Below are positions 43,878 through 53,141 of a stretch of 64,000 nt of DNA, one piece after another. A program made the translations under genes and the position numbers. How positions within the stretch are numbered: position 1 is the stretch's first letter; each line of letters opens with the position of its first letter. Source of the stretch: Sphingomonas palmae (GTDB lineage Bacteria > Pseudomonadota > Alphaproteobacteria > Sphingomonadales > Sphingomonadaceae); contig NZ_FNZZ01000004.1 of the NCBI RefSeq assembly GCF_900109565.1, positions 124,001 to 188,000 on the forward strand. Direction: 5' to 3'. The notes beneath the pieces are model-generated. The model worked only from the letters and a program-made list of their open reading frames with translations. It was not told the origin of the DNA and searched no databases.

Positions 43878-44650
43878 GCGCCGAGCCGATGCGGAGCACG
43901 TTTGCCGACGCGCAGCCCGTCGCGACGCCTGCCCTCACCTCCAGCCCGCTCACCTATAGTCCGCGCGTACGCGCGCGCGACGACGCGGCGCTGGTGCAGG
44001 CGCACCTGCCGCTCGTCCGGCGGATCGCGTGGCACGTCCACGGCTCGGTCTCGACCGCGGTCGAGGTCGAGGATCTGATCCAGGTCGGGCTGGTCGCGCT
44101 GGTCGAGGCGGCGGCGTCGTTCGAGGATCGCGGCCAGGTGACGTTCAAGCAATATCTGACCACGCGGCTGCGCGGCAGCATGATCGACGAGCTGCGCCGC
44201 CACGCCGCAATGACGCGCGGCGCGATCCGCCGCCGGCGCGAGTTCGCGCGTGCGACCAACCAGCTGTCGACCGAACTCGGCCGCGCACCGGTCGAGCGCG
44301 AACTGGCCGATCGGCTGGGCGTTTCGGTCGAGAAGCTGCGCAGCGACTATGCCAGCGCCGACGCGGTCAAGTACGAGTCGATCGACGAGGTCTACGCCGA
44401 CGACCAGCCGTGGTTCGCGAGCGACGAGCCCGACGCCTTCACGCAACTGGCCGAGGCCGAGCAGCGCGACACGCTGATCGCGGCGATCGCCAGCCTGCCC
44501 GAGCGCGAGCAGCTGGTGATCCAGCTCTACCACGTCGAGGAACTGAACCTGGACGAGATCGGCCAGGTGCTGGGTGTCGGTGCCGCGCGCGTGTGCCAGA
44601 TCAAGGCCGCCGCGCATGCCAAGCTCAAGAGGGCGATGCTGCGCCGCTGA
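43874..44650 (+). CDS. fliA: RNA polymerase sigma factor FliA (sigma-28 type)
   Basis: A 258-residue sigma-70-family factor lacking region 1. Region 2 includes VHGSVSTAVEVEDLIQVGLVALVEAA with the -10 recognition helix LRGSMIDELRRHAAM; region 3 is RDPI-like (AIRRRREFARATNQLSTELG); region 4 has LPEREQLVIQLYHVEELNLDEIGQVLGVG and the helix RVCQIKAAAHAKL. Length and pattern match FliA/WhiG. The ATG overlaps the flhA stop (ATGA). It should direct the late promoters at 40176, 46410 and 61728, and be held by FlgM. A terminator follows. Confidence 0.93.
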   Translation: MSAEPMRSTFADAQPVATPALTSSPLTYSPRVRARDDAALVQAHLPLVRRIAWHVHGSVSTAVEVEDLIQVGLVALVEAAASFEDRGQVTFKQYLTTRLRGSMIDELRRHAAMTRGAIRRRREFARATNQLSTELGRAPVERELADRLGVSVEKLRSDYASADAVKYESIDEVYADDQPWFASDEPDAFTQLAEAEQRDTLIAAIASLPEREQLVIQLYHVEELNLDEIGQVLGVGAARVCQIKAAAHAKLKRAMLRR

Positions 44651-44675
44651 CGCTGCCCTGACTTCTCCCGACCTG

Positions 44676-44712
44676 CCCCGCCCGCGCCCCAAGCGCCGGC
44701 GGGGTTTCTTTT
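44676..44712 (+). terminator. Rho-independent terminator after fliA
   Basis: CCCCGCC pairs with GGCGGGG around an inner GCG/CGC pairing, followed by TTTCTTTT. It lies 25 bases past the fliA stop and ends the transglycosylase-flhA-fliA unit. Confidence 0.85.
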
Positions 44713-44750
44713 GCGCGCGCGGTGCGTTCAACGTGCGAAGGAGAGATCAG

Positions 44751-44927
44751 ATGACCGACCAGCGTAGCCCCGACCCCGAGCAGCCGATCGGCGACGTGGA
44801 CGCGAGCGGTGTGCCGCTCGGCCACGAGGCGGAGCGACGCCCGGCCGAGGACGACGACGACACGGCCGCGCACGATGATGGCACCGACATGGATACCGAC
44901 GACCTGACCGTGCAGGGCGGCGAGTAG
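44751..44927 (+). CDS. Small acidic hypothetical protein
   Basis: A 58-residue protein starting MTDQRSPDPEQPIGDVDASG and ending TDMDTDDLTVQGGE, with about a third of residues Asp or Glu and no hydrophobic segment. The ATG has a strong AAGGAG at eight to thirteen bases upstream. It follows the fliA terminator, so it needs its own promoter, and it does not resemble a flagellar protein that I recognise. It could be a disordered binding protein or stress protein; function is unknown. Confidence 0.6.
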   Translation: MTDQRSPDPEQPIGDVDASGVPLGHEAERRPAEDDDDTAAHDDGTDMDTDDLTVQGGE

Positions 44928-45156
44928 CTAACCGGTCGAGACGAGCGTCGTCGCGGCAAGTTGACTGACTGCCGCGTCCGTCATCGGCGGCACGCGTGAA
45001 AGGTCGCGGAAAGTCCCGAAGGTCACAGCCCTACGCATGTGCGCGGGCGCGCGCGGCTGCGCGCGGGCGGATATAGCGATGTTAAAGAGCAGCTGAGTGG
45101 CGCCCTGGCGTACCGCGCGCGCGTAGGACAGCGCCGCTTGTGCTGCAGACAAGCGA

Positions 45157-45188
45157 AAGCCCCGGCGGCCGCGTGACCGCCGGGGCTT
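45157..45188. terminator. Bidirectional terminator between the small gene and flagellin
   Basis: AAGCCCCGGCGG (45157-45168) and CCGCCGGGGCTT (45177-45188) form a twelve-pair stem with an eight-base loop, flanked by GAA on the left and CGTTT on the right. It ends 26 bases past the flagellin stop on the minus strand and can also stop plus-strand transcription. The rest of the 44928-45214 gap shows no gene. Confidence 0.8.
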
Positions 45189-45214
45189 CGTTTCACCCGA
45201 AGGCTGGCTCGGGG

Positions 45215-46345
45215 TTAGCCGAGCAGCTTGAGCACACCCTGCGCCGACTGGTTGGCCTGCGCCAGCATCGCGGTCGATGCCTGCGACAGGATCTGCGCCT
45301 TGGCGAGCGCGGTCGACTCGGTCGAGAAGTCCGCGTCCTCGATCCGGCTCTTGGCGTCCGTCAGGTTAGTGACGTTCGAGGTCGCGTTGTTGACCACCGA
45401 GGTGAGGCGGTTCTGCGCCGCACCCAGCCCGCCGCGCACCGCGCTTAGGTCGGTCAGCGCCGCGTCGACAGTGTCGATCGTGTTGTTGGTATTGGCTACC
45501 GCTTCGTCGTTGAACGAGGCCGAGGTCGTCTCAAGGTCACGGCGTGCGACTTCGAGAGCAGCCGCGGAGCCCATGTAGTTCGCGTTGCCGGCGGTCGCGC
45601 TGCTCTTATCGCCCGCACCGTACACCGCCTCGCGCGCGTCATCCAGCTCACCCTTCGCCGTGGTCGTAGCCGCAGATGACGGATCCGCCGCATACGCATC
45701 GTCGTAAGCCTTCTGCTTTTCGGCATAGGTCTTCAGATCGTTGTTGTAGGTCGTCTGCGCGCCCGTCACTGCGGTCTTTGCCGCCGCGACATCAGCGTTG
45801 TTACCTGAGTCGAGGTTGACGCGAAGGCTGCTGGAGAGGCTCGTAACGTCGAGACCCTTGATCGTGATGCCGATCTGGCTGCCGCTGTCCGAACCGGTCT
45901 GGATGTTGATGGTCTTCGATCCACCGGCCGAGTCGAACAGCGAGACGCCGTTGAACTTCGTGTTCTTGATCACGTCGGTGATCTGCGAGCCGAGCGCCGA
46001 CACTTCGGCCTGGAGCGCGTCACGGTCCGAGGCGCTGTAGGTACCCGATGCCGACTGCACCGCCAGTTCGCGAACGCGCTGCAGCATGTTGCTGACTTCG
46101 TTCAGCGCGCCGTCGGCAGTCTGCGCCAGGCTGATGCCGTCGTTGGCGTTGCGGATCCCCTGGCTCAGGCCGCGGATCTGCGCGGTCATCGACTGCGAGA
46201 TGGCGAGGCCGGCGGCGTCGTCCTTGGCCGAGTTGATGCGCTTGCCGGTCGACAGGCGCTCCATCGCGGTCGACAGCGAAGCGGACGCGCTCATCGAGGC
46301 GTTGGTGGCGCGCATGGCGGAGGTGTTGGTGTTGATTACGGTCAC
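45215..46345 (-). CDS. fliC: Flagellin
   Basis: A 376-residue filament subunit. The N-terminal D0/D1 region (residues 1-~140) begins MTVINTNTSAMRATNASMSAS, with LSTGKRINSAKDDAAGLAIS and VQSASGTYSASDRDALQAE. The C-terminal D1/D0 region includes RIEDADFSTESTALAKAQIL and ends NQSAQGVLKLLG. The central ~200-260 stretch is rich in Ala, Asp and Lys (AEKQKAYDDAYAADPSS) and probably forms an exposed coiled-coil or D2-like insert. It is exported via FliS (encoded at 63301) and capped by FliD. The promoter is at 46410. Confidence 0.96.
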   Translation of the reverse strand: MTVINTNTSAMRATNASMSASASLSTAMERLSTGKRINSAKDDAAGLAISQSMTAQIRGLSQGIRNANDGISLAQTADGALNEVSNMLQRVRELAVQSASGTYSASDRDALQAEVSALGSQITDVIKNTKFNGVSLFDSAGGSKTINIQTGSDSGSQIGITIKGLDVTSLSSSLRVNLDSGNNADVAAAKTAVTGAQTTYNNDLKTYAEKQKAYDDAYAADPSSAATTTAKGELDDAREAVYGAGDKSSATAGNANYMGSAAALEVARRDLETTSASFNDEAVANTNNTIDTVDAALTDLSAVRGGLGAAQNRLTSVVNNATSNVTNLTDAKSRIEDADFSTESTALAKAQILSQASTAMLAQANQSAQGVLKLLG

Positions 46346-46409
46346 GGTGAAGTCCCCTTCAATCGAGATTGCCGGGCCCGCTTCACGTTTCGTCGGGCCG
46401 TCACCGCAT

Positions 46410-46436
46410 CAAACGACCGCCCGGCGGCGGGCTTAA
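46410..46436 (-). promoter_or_regulatory. FliA type promoter of the flagellin gene
   Basis: On the minus strand TTAA (46436-46433) is followed after exactly 15 bases by GTCGTTTG (46417-46410). The -10 matches the flgM and fliD promoters at six or seven of eight positions. Transcription would start near 46403 and the leader has AAGGGG before the flagellin ATG. Confidence 0.7.
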
Positions 46437-46632
46437 GCGACTTTTCGCGAGAAATTTCGGGCGGCTTTCGCGGTCGGCACGCCGCCTCGCGCGCCCTTGC
46501 CCGTGTGTAGATACACCCCGCGCGTGCTCGTGTGGGCGCGCCCGGAAAATATCTGCCGCTCGGGCGGCAACGATACCCGGCGTTAACCAATTCGGCGGCA
46601 AAAGGAGGTCATCAACTAGGGAATCGATTTTC

Positions 46633-47931
46633 ATGCGTTCGATCGTGCCGTCGGCGAGAGTGATGAACGAGCATCTGACGCTCGTGTCGTCCTTGCGCGC
46701 GCAGGGGTTCGCGGTGGAGCTACCGGGTGGCCGCGCGCAGGCGGGTGCCGGGCATCTGGTCGCCGAGGGCGAGGCGATGGCGGTGCCTTCGCGCACGCTG
46801 ATCGTCGCGCGGCCGGAAGCGGGCGAGACACCCGGCGTTCAGCCATTCCGCGACGGGCAGCCGGCGCGGATCAGCTACGCGCACGGCGATGCTGCGGTTG
46901 GCAACGCGTTCGCGCGCGCGCTGATCGGCGGGCCCGAGCTGCCGACCGCCGCCGACCCCGAGAGCCTGGCGTTGCTGGCACTCGCCGAGCGTGTCGCGGA
47001 AGCCGATATCACCGTCCTGATCAACGGGCCGACCGGCACCGGCAAGGAAGTGCTGGCGCGCACGATCCACGCGAACTCCGCGAGGGCCAACGGCCCGTTC
47101 GTCGCGCTCAACTGCGCCGCGCTGCCGGAAACAATGCTGGAGGCGATGCTGTTCGGGCACGTCAAGGGCAGCTTCACCGGCGCGACCGCGGCGGGCGACG
47201 GATTCTTTCGCGCGGCGCACGGCGGCACGATCCTGCTCGATGAGATTGCGGAGATGCCGATCGGCTTGCAGGCCAAGCTCTTGCGTGTGCTGCAGGAGCG
47301 CGAGGTGGTGCCGATCGGCGCGACGCAGCCCGTCCCGGTCGACGTGCGCGTCATCGCCTGCGCTAACCGCGACCTGCAGGCCGAGGTCGCCGCGGGCCGC
47401 TTCCGCGCCGATCTCTACTACCGCCTGTCGGTGTTCCCGCTGACCACCAAGGCGCTGGCCGAGCGGCCGCAGGACATCCCCGCACTCGCCGCGACGATGA
47501 TCCTGCGCCACGCCGGCACGCGCTCGACGGTGCCGTGGCCGTCGGATGACGCGATCGCCGCGCTCTTGGCGCACGACTGGCCCGGCAACGTGCGCGAGCT
47601 GGAGAATGTGATCCAGCGCGCTTTGCTGTTCGCCGGCAACGCCGACCGGATCGAGGCGAGCCATATCCTGTTCGATCGCCCGGTCGCGGCACCCGCCGCG
47701 ATTTCGCTTCCCGCAGTCGAGCAGGTCGACGAGCCCGCGACGCTGGGACAGGTCGTGCAGCTGTCCGAGTTCGCCAAGATCCGCGAAACGCTGGCGGCGT
47801 GCGGCGGAAGCCGGATCGAGACGGCGAAGCGCCTCGGCATTTCCGAGCGCACGCTGCGCTATCGCCTGGCCAAGGCGCGCGAGCAGGGTGACGACCTCGC
47901 CTCCGCCACGCTCCGGGTCGTCGGCGCATGA
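46633..47931 (+). CDS. Sigma-54-dependent transcription activator, FlbD/FleQ family
   Basis: A 432-residue activator. The N-terminal ~105 residues do not show a clear receiver domain. The AAA+ domain runs from about residue 108 with Walker A GPTGTGKE (132-139), the sigma-54 contact loop as GSFTGA (179-184; consensus GAFTGA), and Walker B DEIAEMP (203-209). A Fis-type HTH ends the protein (AACGGSRIETAKRLGISERTLRYRL). It heads a unit with fliE-F-G-H-I-J and overlaps fliE by four bases. It probably drives the flagellar sigma-54 promoters in this window. The ATG at 46633 is preceded by AGGGA; the open frame to 46369 is unlikely. Confidence 0.88.
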   Translation: MRSIVPSARVMNEHLTLVSSLRAQGFAVELPGGRAQAGAGHLVAEGEAMAVPSRTLIVARPEAGETPGVQPFRDGQPARISYAHGDAAVGNAFARALIGGPELPTAADPESLALLALAERVAEADITVLINGPTGTGKEVLARTIHANSARANGPFVALNCAALPETMLEAMLFGHVKGSFTGATAAGDGFFRAAHGGTILLDEIAEMPIGLQAKLLRVLQEREVVPIGATQPVPVDVRVIACANRDLQAEVAAGRFRADLYYRLSVFPLTTKALAERPQDIPALAATMILRHAGTRSTVPWPSDDAIAALLAHDWPGNVRELENVIQRALLFAGNADRIEASHILFDRPVAAPAAISLPAVEQVDEPATLGQVVQLSEFAKIRETLAACGGSRIETAKRLGISERTLRYRLAKAREQGDDLASATLRVVGA

Positions 47932-48287
47932 GCGCGATCGGGGGCGTCGGCGGCGTCGACCGGGTGATGGCGCTGCGCGCGCAGATCCTGGAGCGCAACA
48001 GCGCGTTGCAGCGCGCGAACACCGCCGCGGCGGCGCCCGCGGTCGACAGCGCGACGGCGGCCGCGCCGACCAGCTTCGCCGACACGATGCAGAACGCGCT
48101 CGCCAAGGTGAACGACGGCCAGCAGCGCGCGAGCGCGCTGTCGGAGCAGTATGAGCGCGGCGAGACGATCGACATCGCCAAGGTGATGCTCGCGCGTCAG
48201 GAGGCATCGGTCGGCTTCGAGGCGACGATGCAGGTCAGGAACAAGATCTTGTCCGCCTACAAGGACATCATGAGCATGCCGGTCTGA
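47928..48287 (+). CDS. fliE: Flagellar hook-basal body protein FliE
   Basis: A 119-residue protein linking the MS ring to the rod. SFADTMQNALAKVNDGQQRASALSEQYERG and IDIAKVMLARQEASVGFEATMQVRNKILSAYKDIM match the FliE family, including the C-terminal helix. The N-terminal ~45 residues are Ala-rich and variable. It overlaps the regulator stop by four bases. Confidence 0.94.
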   Translation: MSAIGGVGGVDRVMALRAQILERNSALQRANTAAAAPAVDSATAAAPTSFADTMQNALAKVNDGQQRASALSEQYERGETIDIAKVMLARQEASVGFEATMQVRNKILSAYKDIMSMPV

Positions 48288-48288
48288 C

Positions 48289-49986
48289 ATGAGCAACGCA
48301 CTCGCGCCCTCCACAAACCTCGTGCCCGAGAAGTTCGCCAACCCGCTGCGGCAGATCCAGGGCGCGCTCGCGCAGCCCGCGGTCCGCCGCGCAGGCCCGA
48401 TGGCGCTGATGGTCGGGCTGATCGGCGCGGCCGGGCTCGCCTGGTCGGCCTTGTCGACGCCGCCGCAGAAGACGCTGTTCGCGGGGCTCCCCGACGCGGA
48501 CAAGGCGGCAGTGACGAGCGCGCTGACTGCCGCCAATATCCCTAGCCATATCGACGACGGCGCGGGTACGCTGACCGTCAACGAGGAGGATTATTCCAAG
48601 GCGCGGCTGCTGCTCGCGGGACAGGGGCTGCCCAAGGCCGCACCGGGCGGCTACGCGATCCTCGACCAATTGCCGATGGGCGTCAGCCGCGCGGTCGAGG
48701 GCGAGCGGTTGCGCCAGGCGCGCGAGACCGAACTCGCCCGCTCGATCCAGGAGATCGACGCGGTTGCGGAAGCGCGCGTCCACCTGGCGGTACCCGAGTC
48801 GACCGTGTTCGTGCGCGACAATGCCGCACCCTCGGCATCGGTCGTCATCAAATTGCAGGCCGGGCGGTCGTTGTCGGACGCGCAGGTATCGTCGATCGTT
48901 AACCTCGTCGCCTCGTCGGTGCCGGGAATGAAGCCCGACGCGGTCACGGTGGTCGATCAGCTCGGCGCGTTGCTGAGCAAGTCGGGCGACGGTGCAAACG
49001 ACAGCGGCGACGCGCGGCTGCGCGTGCAGCGGCAGGTCGAGGACAAGGTGCGCCAGCAGCTGAACGCTCTGCTGACCCCGCTGGTCGGCGCGGGCAATTT
49101 CACCGCGGAGGTGCAGGCCGACGTCAACATGGACGAGACCAGCGCGACGCGCGAGAGCTACGAGAAGCAGGGCGCGCTGCGCGCCGAGACGGGCAACTGG
49201 ACCGGCAATCAGGCGAACACGCAGGCGCCGGGCGGTATCCCCGGTGCGCTGAGCAACACGCCCCCGCCCGCGTCGCAGCTGTCGACGCCGCAGCCGGCGA
49301 CCGGCAACCCCGGCACGCCCGCGGGTGCACCGGTCGCGGGCGGCCCTGCCCCCGACGCGAACAAGCAGTCCGACTCGTTCCAGCGCGCCTATGATCTCGG
49401 CAAGGAAGTGTCGGTGACGCGCGCGGCGCCAGGCAGCATCAAGCGCCTCTCCGTCGCGGTGTTGCTGCGAGATCCCGAGAAGGGTCGCCGTACCGCGATG
49501 GAGTTGGGGCAGATCGACAGCCTGGTAAAGTCGGCGGTCGGCTTCGATGGCAATCGCCAGGATCAGGTGACCGTTATCAGCCGCAAGTTCGCCGGCGCCG
49601 ATGAGGCGGCGAAGGACGGCCCGGCGTGGTACGACAACAGCTGGCTGCCCGTGCTGGCGCGCAACCTGACTGCGATCGTCATCGCGCTGCTCGTCCTGCT
49701 GCTGGGCGTGCGTCCGATCGCCAAGGTGCTGATGAAGAAGCGCGAGGAGGCGACGCCCGCGCTCGCCGCGCCGGCCACGCTCGACGCGGACGGCAATCCG
49801 CTGCCTGCGGTCGATGCCGACGGCAATCCCGCGATCAGCGTCGCGCCGCCGGTCAGCCTGGAGCAGATCGCCGCCAGCCGCAGCTACGAGGAGAAGATCG
49901 GCGCGGTTCGCGGGTTCACCCGCGACAATCCCGCGCGCGCCGCGCTCGCGGTGCGTGACATGATCATGGCGGACGCGAAGTCATGA
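48289..49986 (+). CDS. fliF: Flagellar MS-ring protein FliF
   Basis: A 565-residue MS-ring subunit of normal length. The first membrane helix is near residues 42-60 (MALMVGLIGAAGLAWSALS), followed by periplasmic ring-building motifs such as KTLFAGLPDADKAAV, LPMGVSRAVEGERLRQARE and VHLAVPESTVFVRD. The second helix is near residues 455-475 (NLTAIVIALLVLLLGVRPI). The C-terminal tail EEKIGAVRGFTRDNPARAALAVRDMI is the FliG-binding segment. It overlaps fliG by four bases. Confidence 0.95.
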   Translation: MSNALAPSTNLVPEKFANPLRQIQGALAQPAVRRAGPMALMVGLIGAAGLAWSALSTPPQKTLFAGLPDADKAAVTSALTAANIPSHIDDGAGTLTVNEEDYSKARLLLAGQGLPKAAPGGYAILDQLPMGVSRAVEGERLRQARETELARSIQEIDAVAEARVHLAVPESTVFVRDNAAPSASVVIKLQAGRSLSDAQVSSIVNLVASSVPGMKPDAVTVVDQLGALLSKSGDGANDSGDARLRVQRQVEDKVRQQLNALLTPLVGAGNFTAEVQADVNMDETSATRESYEKQGALRAETGNWTGNQANTQAPGGIPGALSNTPPPASQLSTPQPATGNPGTPAGAPVAGGPAPDANKQSDSFQRAYDLGKEVSVTRAAPGSIKRLSVAVLLRDPEKGRRTAMELGQIDSLVKSAVGFDGNRQDQVTVISRKFAGADEAAKDGPAWYDNSWLPVLARNLTAIVIALLVLLLGVRPIAKVLMKKREEATPALAAPATLDADGNPLPAVDADGNPAISVAPPVSLEQIAASRSYEEKIGAVRGFTRDNPARAALAVRDMIMADAKS

Positions 49987-51005
49987 GCGAGCAATTGCCG
50001 ATGCGCCACTTCACGGGCGTCGAGCGCGCCGCGGTGCTGATGATGCTGGTGGGCGAGGAAGAAGCCGCCGCGATCCTGCAGAAGCTGGAGCCGGAGGAAG
50101 TCCGCCGCCTGGGCAGCGCGATGTTCGCGGTCGCCGATGTGAGCGAGGACGATGTCGAGCTGGTGCTCGACGATTTCGTCGGCCGCGCGCGTGAGCGCAA
50201 CGGGATTGCGTTCGATCCGCGCCCGCACGTCGCAGCGGTCATGAATCGCGCGCTCGGCCCCGAGAAGGCGGAAAGCGTGCTCGCGCGCATCACGCCGGCC
50301 GAGGCCGCGTGCGAGATCGAGCTGCTCGACTGGTTGGACGCGCCCGAAATCGCACAGATGCTGGAAAAGGAGCATCCGCAGATCGCCGCGGTGCTGATCG
50401 CCAATCTCGATCCCGCGGTCGGCAGCCAGGTGCTCGAACTGCTGCCCGACGCGGTGCAGCCCGACATTCTGCACCGGATTGCGAAGCTCGGCCCGATCAC
50501 GCCCGAGGCGGTCGAGACGCTGCGCCAGATGATCGCCAACCGCACCGCGACGCGGTCGGGTCGCGGTCCGGCGCAAGGGTTGCAACTGGGCGGCACGCGC
50601 GAGGCGGCGAAGCTGCTGCAGGGTGCGCGCAAGGCGACCGAACAGCGCGTCATGCCCAAGCTGTTCAAGCTCGACCGCGATGTCGCGAAGCAGATCGAGG
50701 AGGCGATGTTCGTCTTCGACAACCTGCTCGACATGGACGACAAGAACCTGGGCACGCTGATCCGCAACGTCGACGGCGACGTGCTGACGCGCGCGCTGAA
50801 GGGCGTCGACGAGATCGCGCGCAACCGCTTCCTCGGCTGCATGTCCGCGCGCGCCGCAGACGGCATCCGCGACGAGATGGAAGCGCGCGGGCCGATGAAG
50901 CTGACCGACGTGCTGGAAGCGCAGAAGGCGATGATCCAGGTCGCACGCAACCTTGCCAAGGACGGCACGATCCAGATGGGCGCGGGCGACGACGATTATG
51001 TCTGA
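49983..51005 (+). CDS. fliG: Flagellar motor switch protein FliG
   Basis: A 340-residue C-ring protein that receives torque from the stators. N-terminal domain TGVERAAVLMMLVGEEEAAAILQKL, middle domain LEKEHPQIAAVLIANLDP, and C-terminal torque helix DGDVLTRALKGVDEIARNRFLGCMSARAADGIRDEM with the charged residues are all present. It overlaps fliF and fliH. Length is standard. Confidence 0.96.
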   Translation: MSEQLPMRHFTGVERAAVLMMLVGEEEAAAILQKLEPEEVRRLGSAMFAVADVSEDDVELVLDDFVGRARERNGIAFDPRPHVAAVMNRALGPEKAESVLARITPAEAACEIELLDWLDAPEIAQMLEKEHPQIAAVLIANLDPAVGSQVLELLPDAVQPDILHRIAKLGPITPEAVETLRQMIANRTATRSGRGPAQGLQLGGTREAAKLLQGARKATEQRVMPKLFKLDRDVAKQIEEAMFVFDNLLDMDDKNLGTLIRNVDGDVLTRALKGVDEIARNRFLGCMSARAADGIRDEMEARGPMKLTDVLEAQKAMIQVARNLAKDGTIQMGAGDDDYV

Positions 51006-51804
51006 GCTGGTGTTCAACGCCCAAAAAGAAGCGAGGTCATCGATGGCGGATGCTGGCGGTTTCGTCGTCGGTTTCCCCGCGCGCCGCGACGCCGCCGCGA
51101 TGGCGCTGGCCGACGCGCACGCGACGCGCGCCTCCGGCTTTACCCCCGCAGAGCTGATCGCGCGGATCGAGGAAGCGTTCGGCGGCGGGCCGAAGCATTT
51201 CTCACCCGCACCGGCGGGCGCGCCCGCGCCGCAGCACTTCTCACCCGCAGACCGCGACACTGATCCGACCGCGGGCTGGGATCCGATGGACGCAGACGCC
51301 GAGCCGACGCCCTTCATCGATCCCGTCGAGACCGCGCGCGAGCAGGGATACGCCGAGGGCGTCGCCGCGGCGCGTGCCGAGATGGAGGCGACTGCGGCGC
51401 GCGATGGTGCGATGCTGACCGGGCTCGCCGCCGCGCTGGCGCAGGCGGGCGGGTTCGACCGCGACCTGCTCGCCGGACGTTTGCGTGCGACCGTGATGAC
51501 GCTCGTGTCGCGCGTGATCGGTGAGGCGGGCGTCTCCGCCGAGCTGCTGGCGCGACGCGTCGAGGCGGCGACCGATCTGTTGGCGGATGCGAGCGAGTCG
51601 GCGATGCTGCGCGTCCACCCCGATGACGTGGCGCTGCTCGACGGACATCTGCCCGCGACCGTGTTCGCGGTCGGCGACGAACAGGTGGCGCGCGGCAGCT
51701 TCGTGCTGGAGGCCGCGTCGACGATCGTCGAGGACGGGCCGGCGATGTGGCTCGACCAGCTGACCGCCGCGATCGACCGCGTCGCGCTCCCCACCCACGC
51801 CTGA
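50998..51804 (+). CDS. fliH: Flagellar export regulator FliH
   Basis: A 268-residue protein. The N-terminal ~110 residues are low-complexity with repeated HFSP units (KHFSPAPAGAP, QHFSPADRD); from ~120 it has the helical FliH stalk EQGYAEGVAAARAEMEATAA and a C-terminal domain VTLVSRVIGEAG-like that binds FliI. FliH inhibits the FliI ATPase and links it to the C-ring. ATG 50998 overlaps the fliG stop by eight bases; earlier starts at 50953 lie within fliG. Confidence 0.85.
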   Translation: MSELVFNAQKEARSSMADAGGFVVGFPARRDAAAMALADAHATRASGFTPAELIARIEEAFGGGPKHFSPAPAGAPAPQHFSPADRDTDPTAGWDPMDADAEPTPFIDPVETAREQGYAEGVAAARAEMEATAARDGAMLTGLAAALAQAGGFDRDLLAGRLRATVMTLVSRVIGEAGVSAELLARRVEAATDLLADASESAMLRVHPDDVALLDGHLPATVFAVGDEQVARGSFVLEAASTIVEDGPAMWLDQLTAAIDRVALPTHA

Positions 51805-51819
51805 TCGGCCGACACACTC

Positions 51820-53139
51820 ATGCTCAACCGTTTCTCGGGCGATTATCTCGACACGATCGCCAACGCCGATTTCGCGCCGCGCGCGCGCGTGTCGGGACGG
51901 CTGTCGTCCTACGACGGGTTGCTGATGGAGGCGGTCGGCCTGTCGCTGCCGGTCGGGACCGTCTGTCGGGTCGGCGACCACGTCGAGGCCGAAGTGATCG
52001 GTTTCCGCAACGGCCGCACGCTGATGATGAACCTGGGCGGCCCTGCCCCCCTCCTGCCGCAGGCGCCGGTGCGCCCGAGCGGGCCGGCGGGCGAGGCGGA
52101 GGTGGGCGCGGCGTTGCTCGGCCGCGTCGTCGATGGCGCGGGCAAGCCGATCGACGGGCTGGGCCCGATCCGCGGCGCCGGCAAATGGCCGCTCGCGGGG
52201 CACATGCAGTCGCCGCTCGACCGCGGACGCGTGCTCGAGCCGCTCGACGTCGGCGTGCGCGCGATCAACGGCCTCCTGACGATCGGTCAGGGGCAGCGCG
52301 TCGGCATCATGGCCGGTTCGGGCGTGGGCAAGTCGGTGCTGCTCGGCATGATGGTGCGTGCGGCGCAGGCCGACGTGATCGTCATCGGGCTGATCGGCGA
52401 ACGCAGCCGCGAGGTCGCCGATTTCCTCGAGACCAAGGTCGCGGGCGAGGCGCGCGCGCGCTCGGTCGTGGTCGCGGTACCGGCGAACCACTCGCCGGTG
52501 CTGCGCATCCGCGGCGCACTGCGCGCCACTGCTATTGCCGAGGCGTTCCGTGCCGAGGGCAAGAACGTGCTGCTGATCATCGACTCGCTCACCCGCGTCG
52601 CGCACGCCGGGCGCGAGATCGGATTGGCGCTGGGCGAGCCGGCGTCGGCGCGCGGCTATCCACCGTCCGCCATCGCGATGCTGCCCAATCTGATCGAACG
52701 CGCGGGATCGGACGTCAACACCGGCGGCGCGATCACCGCGATCTACACCGTGCTGGCGGACGGCGACGACGGCAACGACCCCGTCGTCGATTCGGCGCGG
52801 TCGATCCTCGACGGGCATATCGTGCTGACGCGCGCGCTGGCGGAGGCCGGCGTCTATCCCGCGATCGACATCTCCAAATCGGTCAGCCGCGTGATGACCG
52901 ACATCGCCGAGCGGCCGCACCTATCAGCGGCGCGCGCGCTCAGGCGGCATCTGGCGACCTACGAGCAGAACCGCGACCTGGTGCTGATGGGCGCGTACCG
53001 GTCGGGCAGCGATCCCGCGATCGACGCCGCGATCGCCTATCATCCCGCGGTGATGGAATTCGTGCGGCAGGATACCGACCAGTCGGTCAATTTGGCCGAC
53101 GCGGTCGCCGAGTTGACCGGCGTGTTCGGCGACGCCTGA
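51820..53139 (+). CDS. fliI: Flagellar export ATPase FliI
   Basis: A 439-residue F1-like ATPase. Walker A is AGSGVGKS (about residues 165-172), followed by VIGLIGERSREV with the catalytic Glu, then LLIIDSLTRVAHAGREIGLALGEP with the Walker B Asp. GYPPSAIAMLPNLIERAG and AYRSGSDPAIDAAI are further conserved blocks of type III ATPases. It energises substrate unfolding at the export gate with FliH and FliJ as partners. It follows fliH after 15 bases. Confidence 0.96.
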   Translation: MLNRFSGDYLDTIANADFAPRARVSGRLSSYDGLLMEAVGLSLPVGTVCRVGDHVEAEVIGFRNGRTLMMNLGGPAPLLPQAPVRPSGPAGEAEVGAALLGRVVDGAGKPIDGLGPIRGAGKWPLAGHMQSPLDRGRVLEPLDVGVRAINGLLTIGQGQRVGIMAGSGVGKSVLLGMMVRAAQADVIVIGLIGERSREVADFLETKVAGEARARSVVVAVPANHSPVLRIRGALRATAIAEAFRAEGKNVLLIIDSLTRVAHAGREIGLALGEPASARGYPPSAIAMLPNLIERAGSDVNTGGAITAIYTVLADGDDGNDPVVDSARSILDGHIVLTRALAEAGVYPAIDISKSVSRVMTDIAERPHLSAARALRRHLATYEQNRDLVLMGAYRSGSDPAIDAAIAYHPAVMEFVRQDTDQSVNLADAVAELTGVFGDA

Positions 53140-53141
53140 GC

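Noticed and set aside
46477..46492. CGGCACG-like sequence upstream of the sigma-54 activator
   Set aside because: The -24 half is good but the -12 half reads CTCGC in place of TTGC and the GC pair is out of position.
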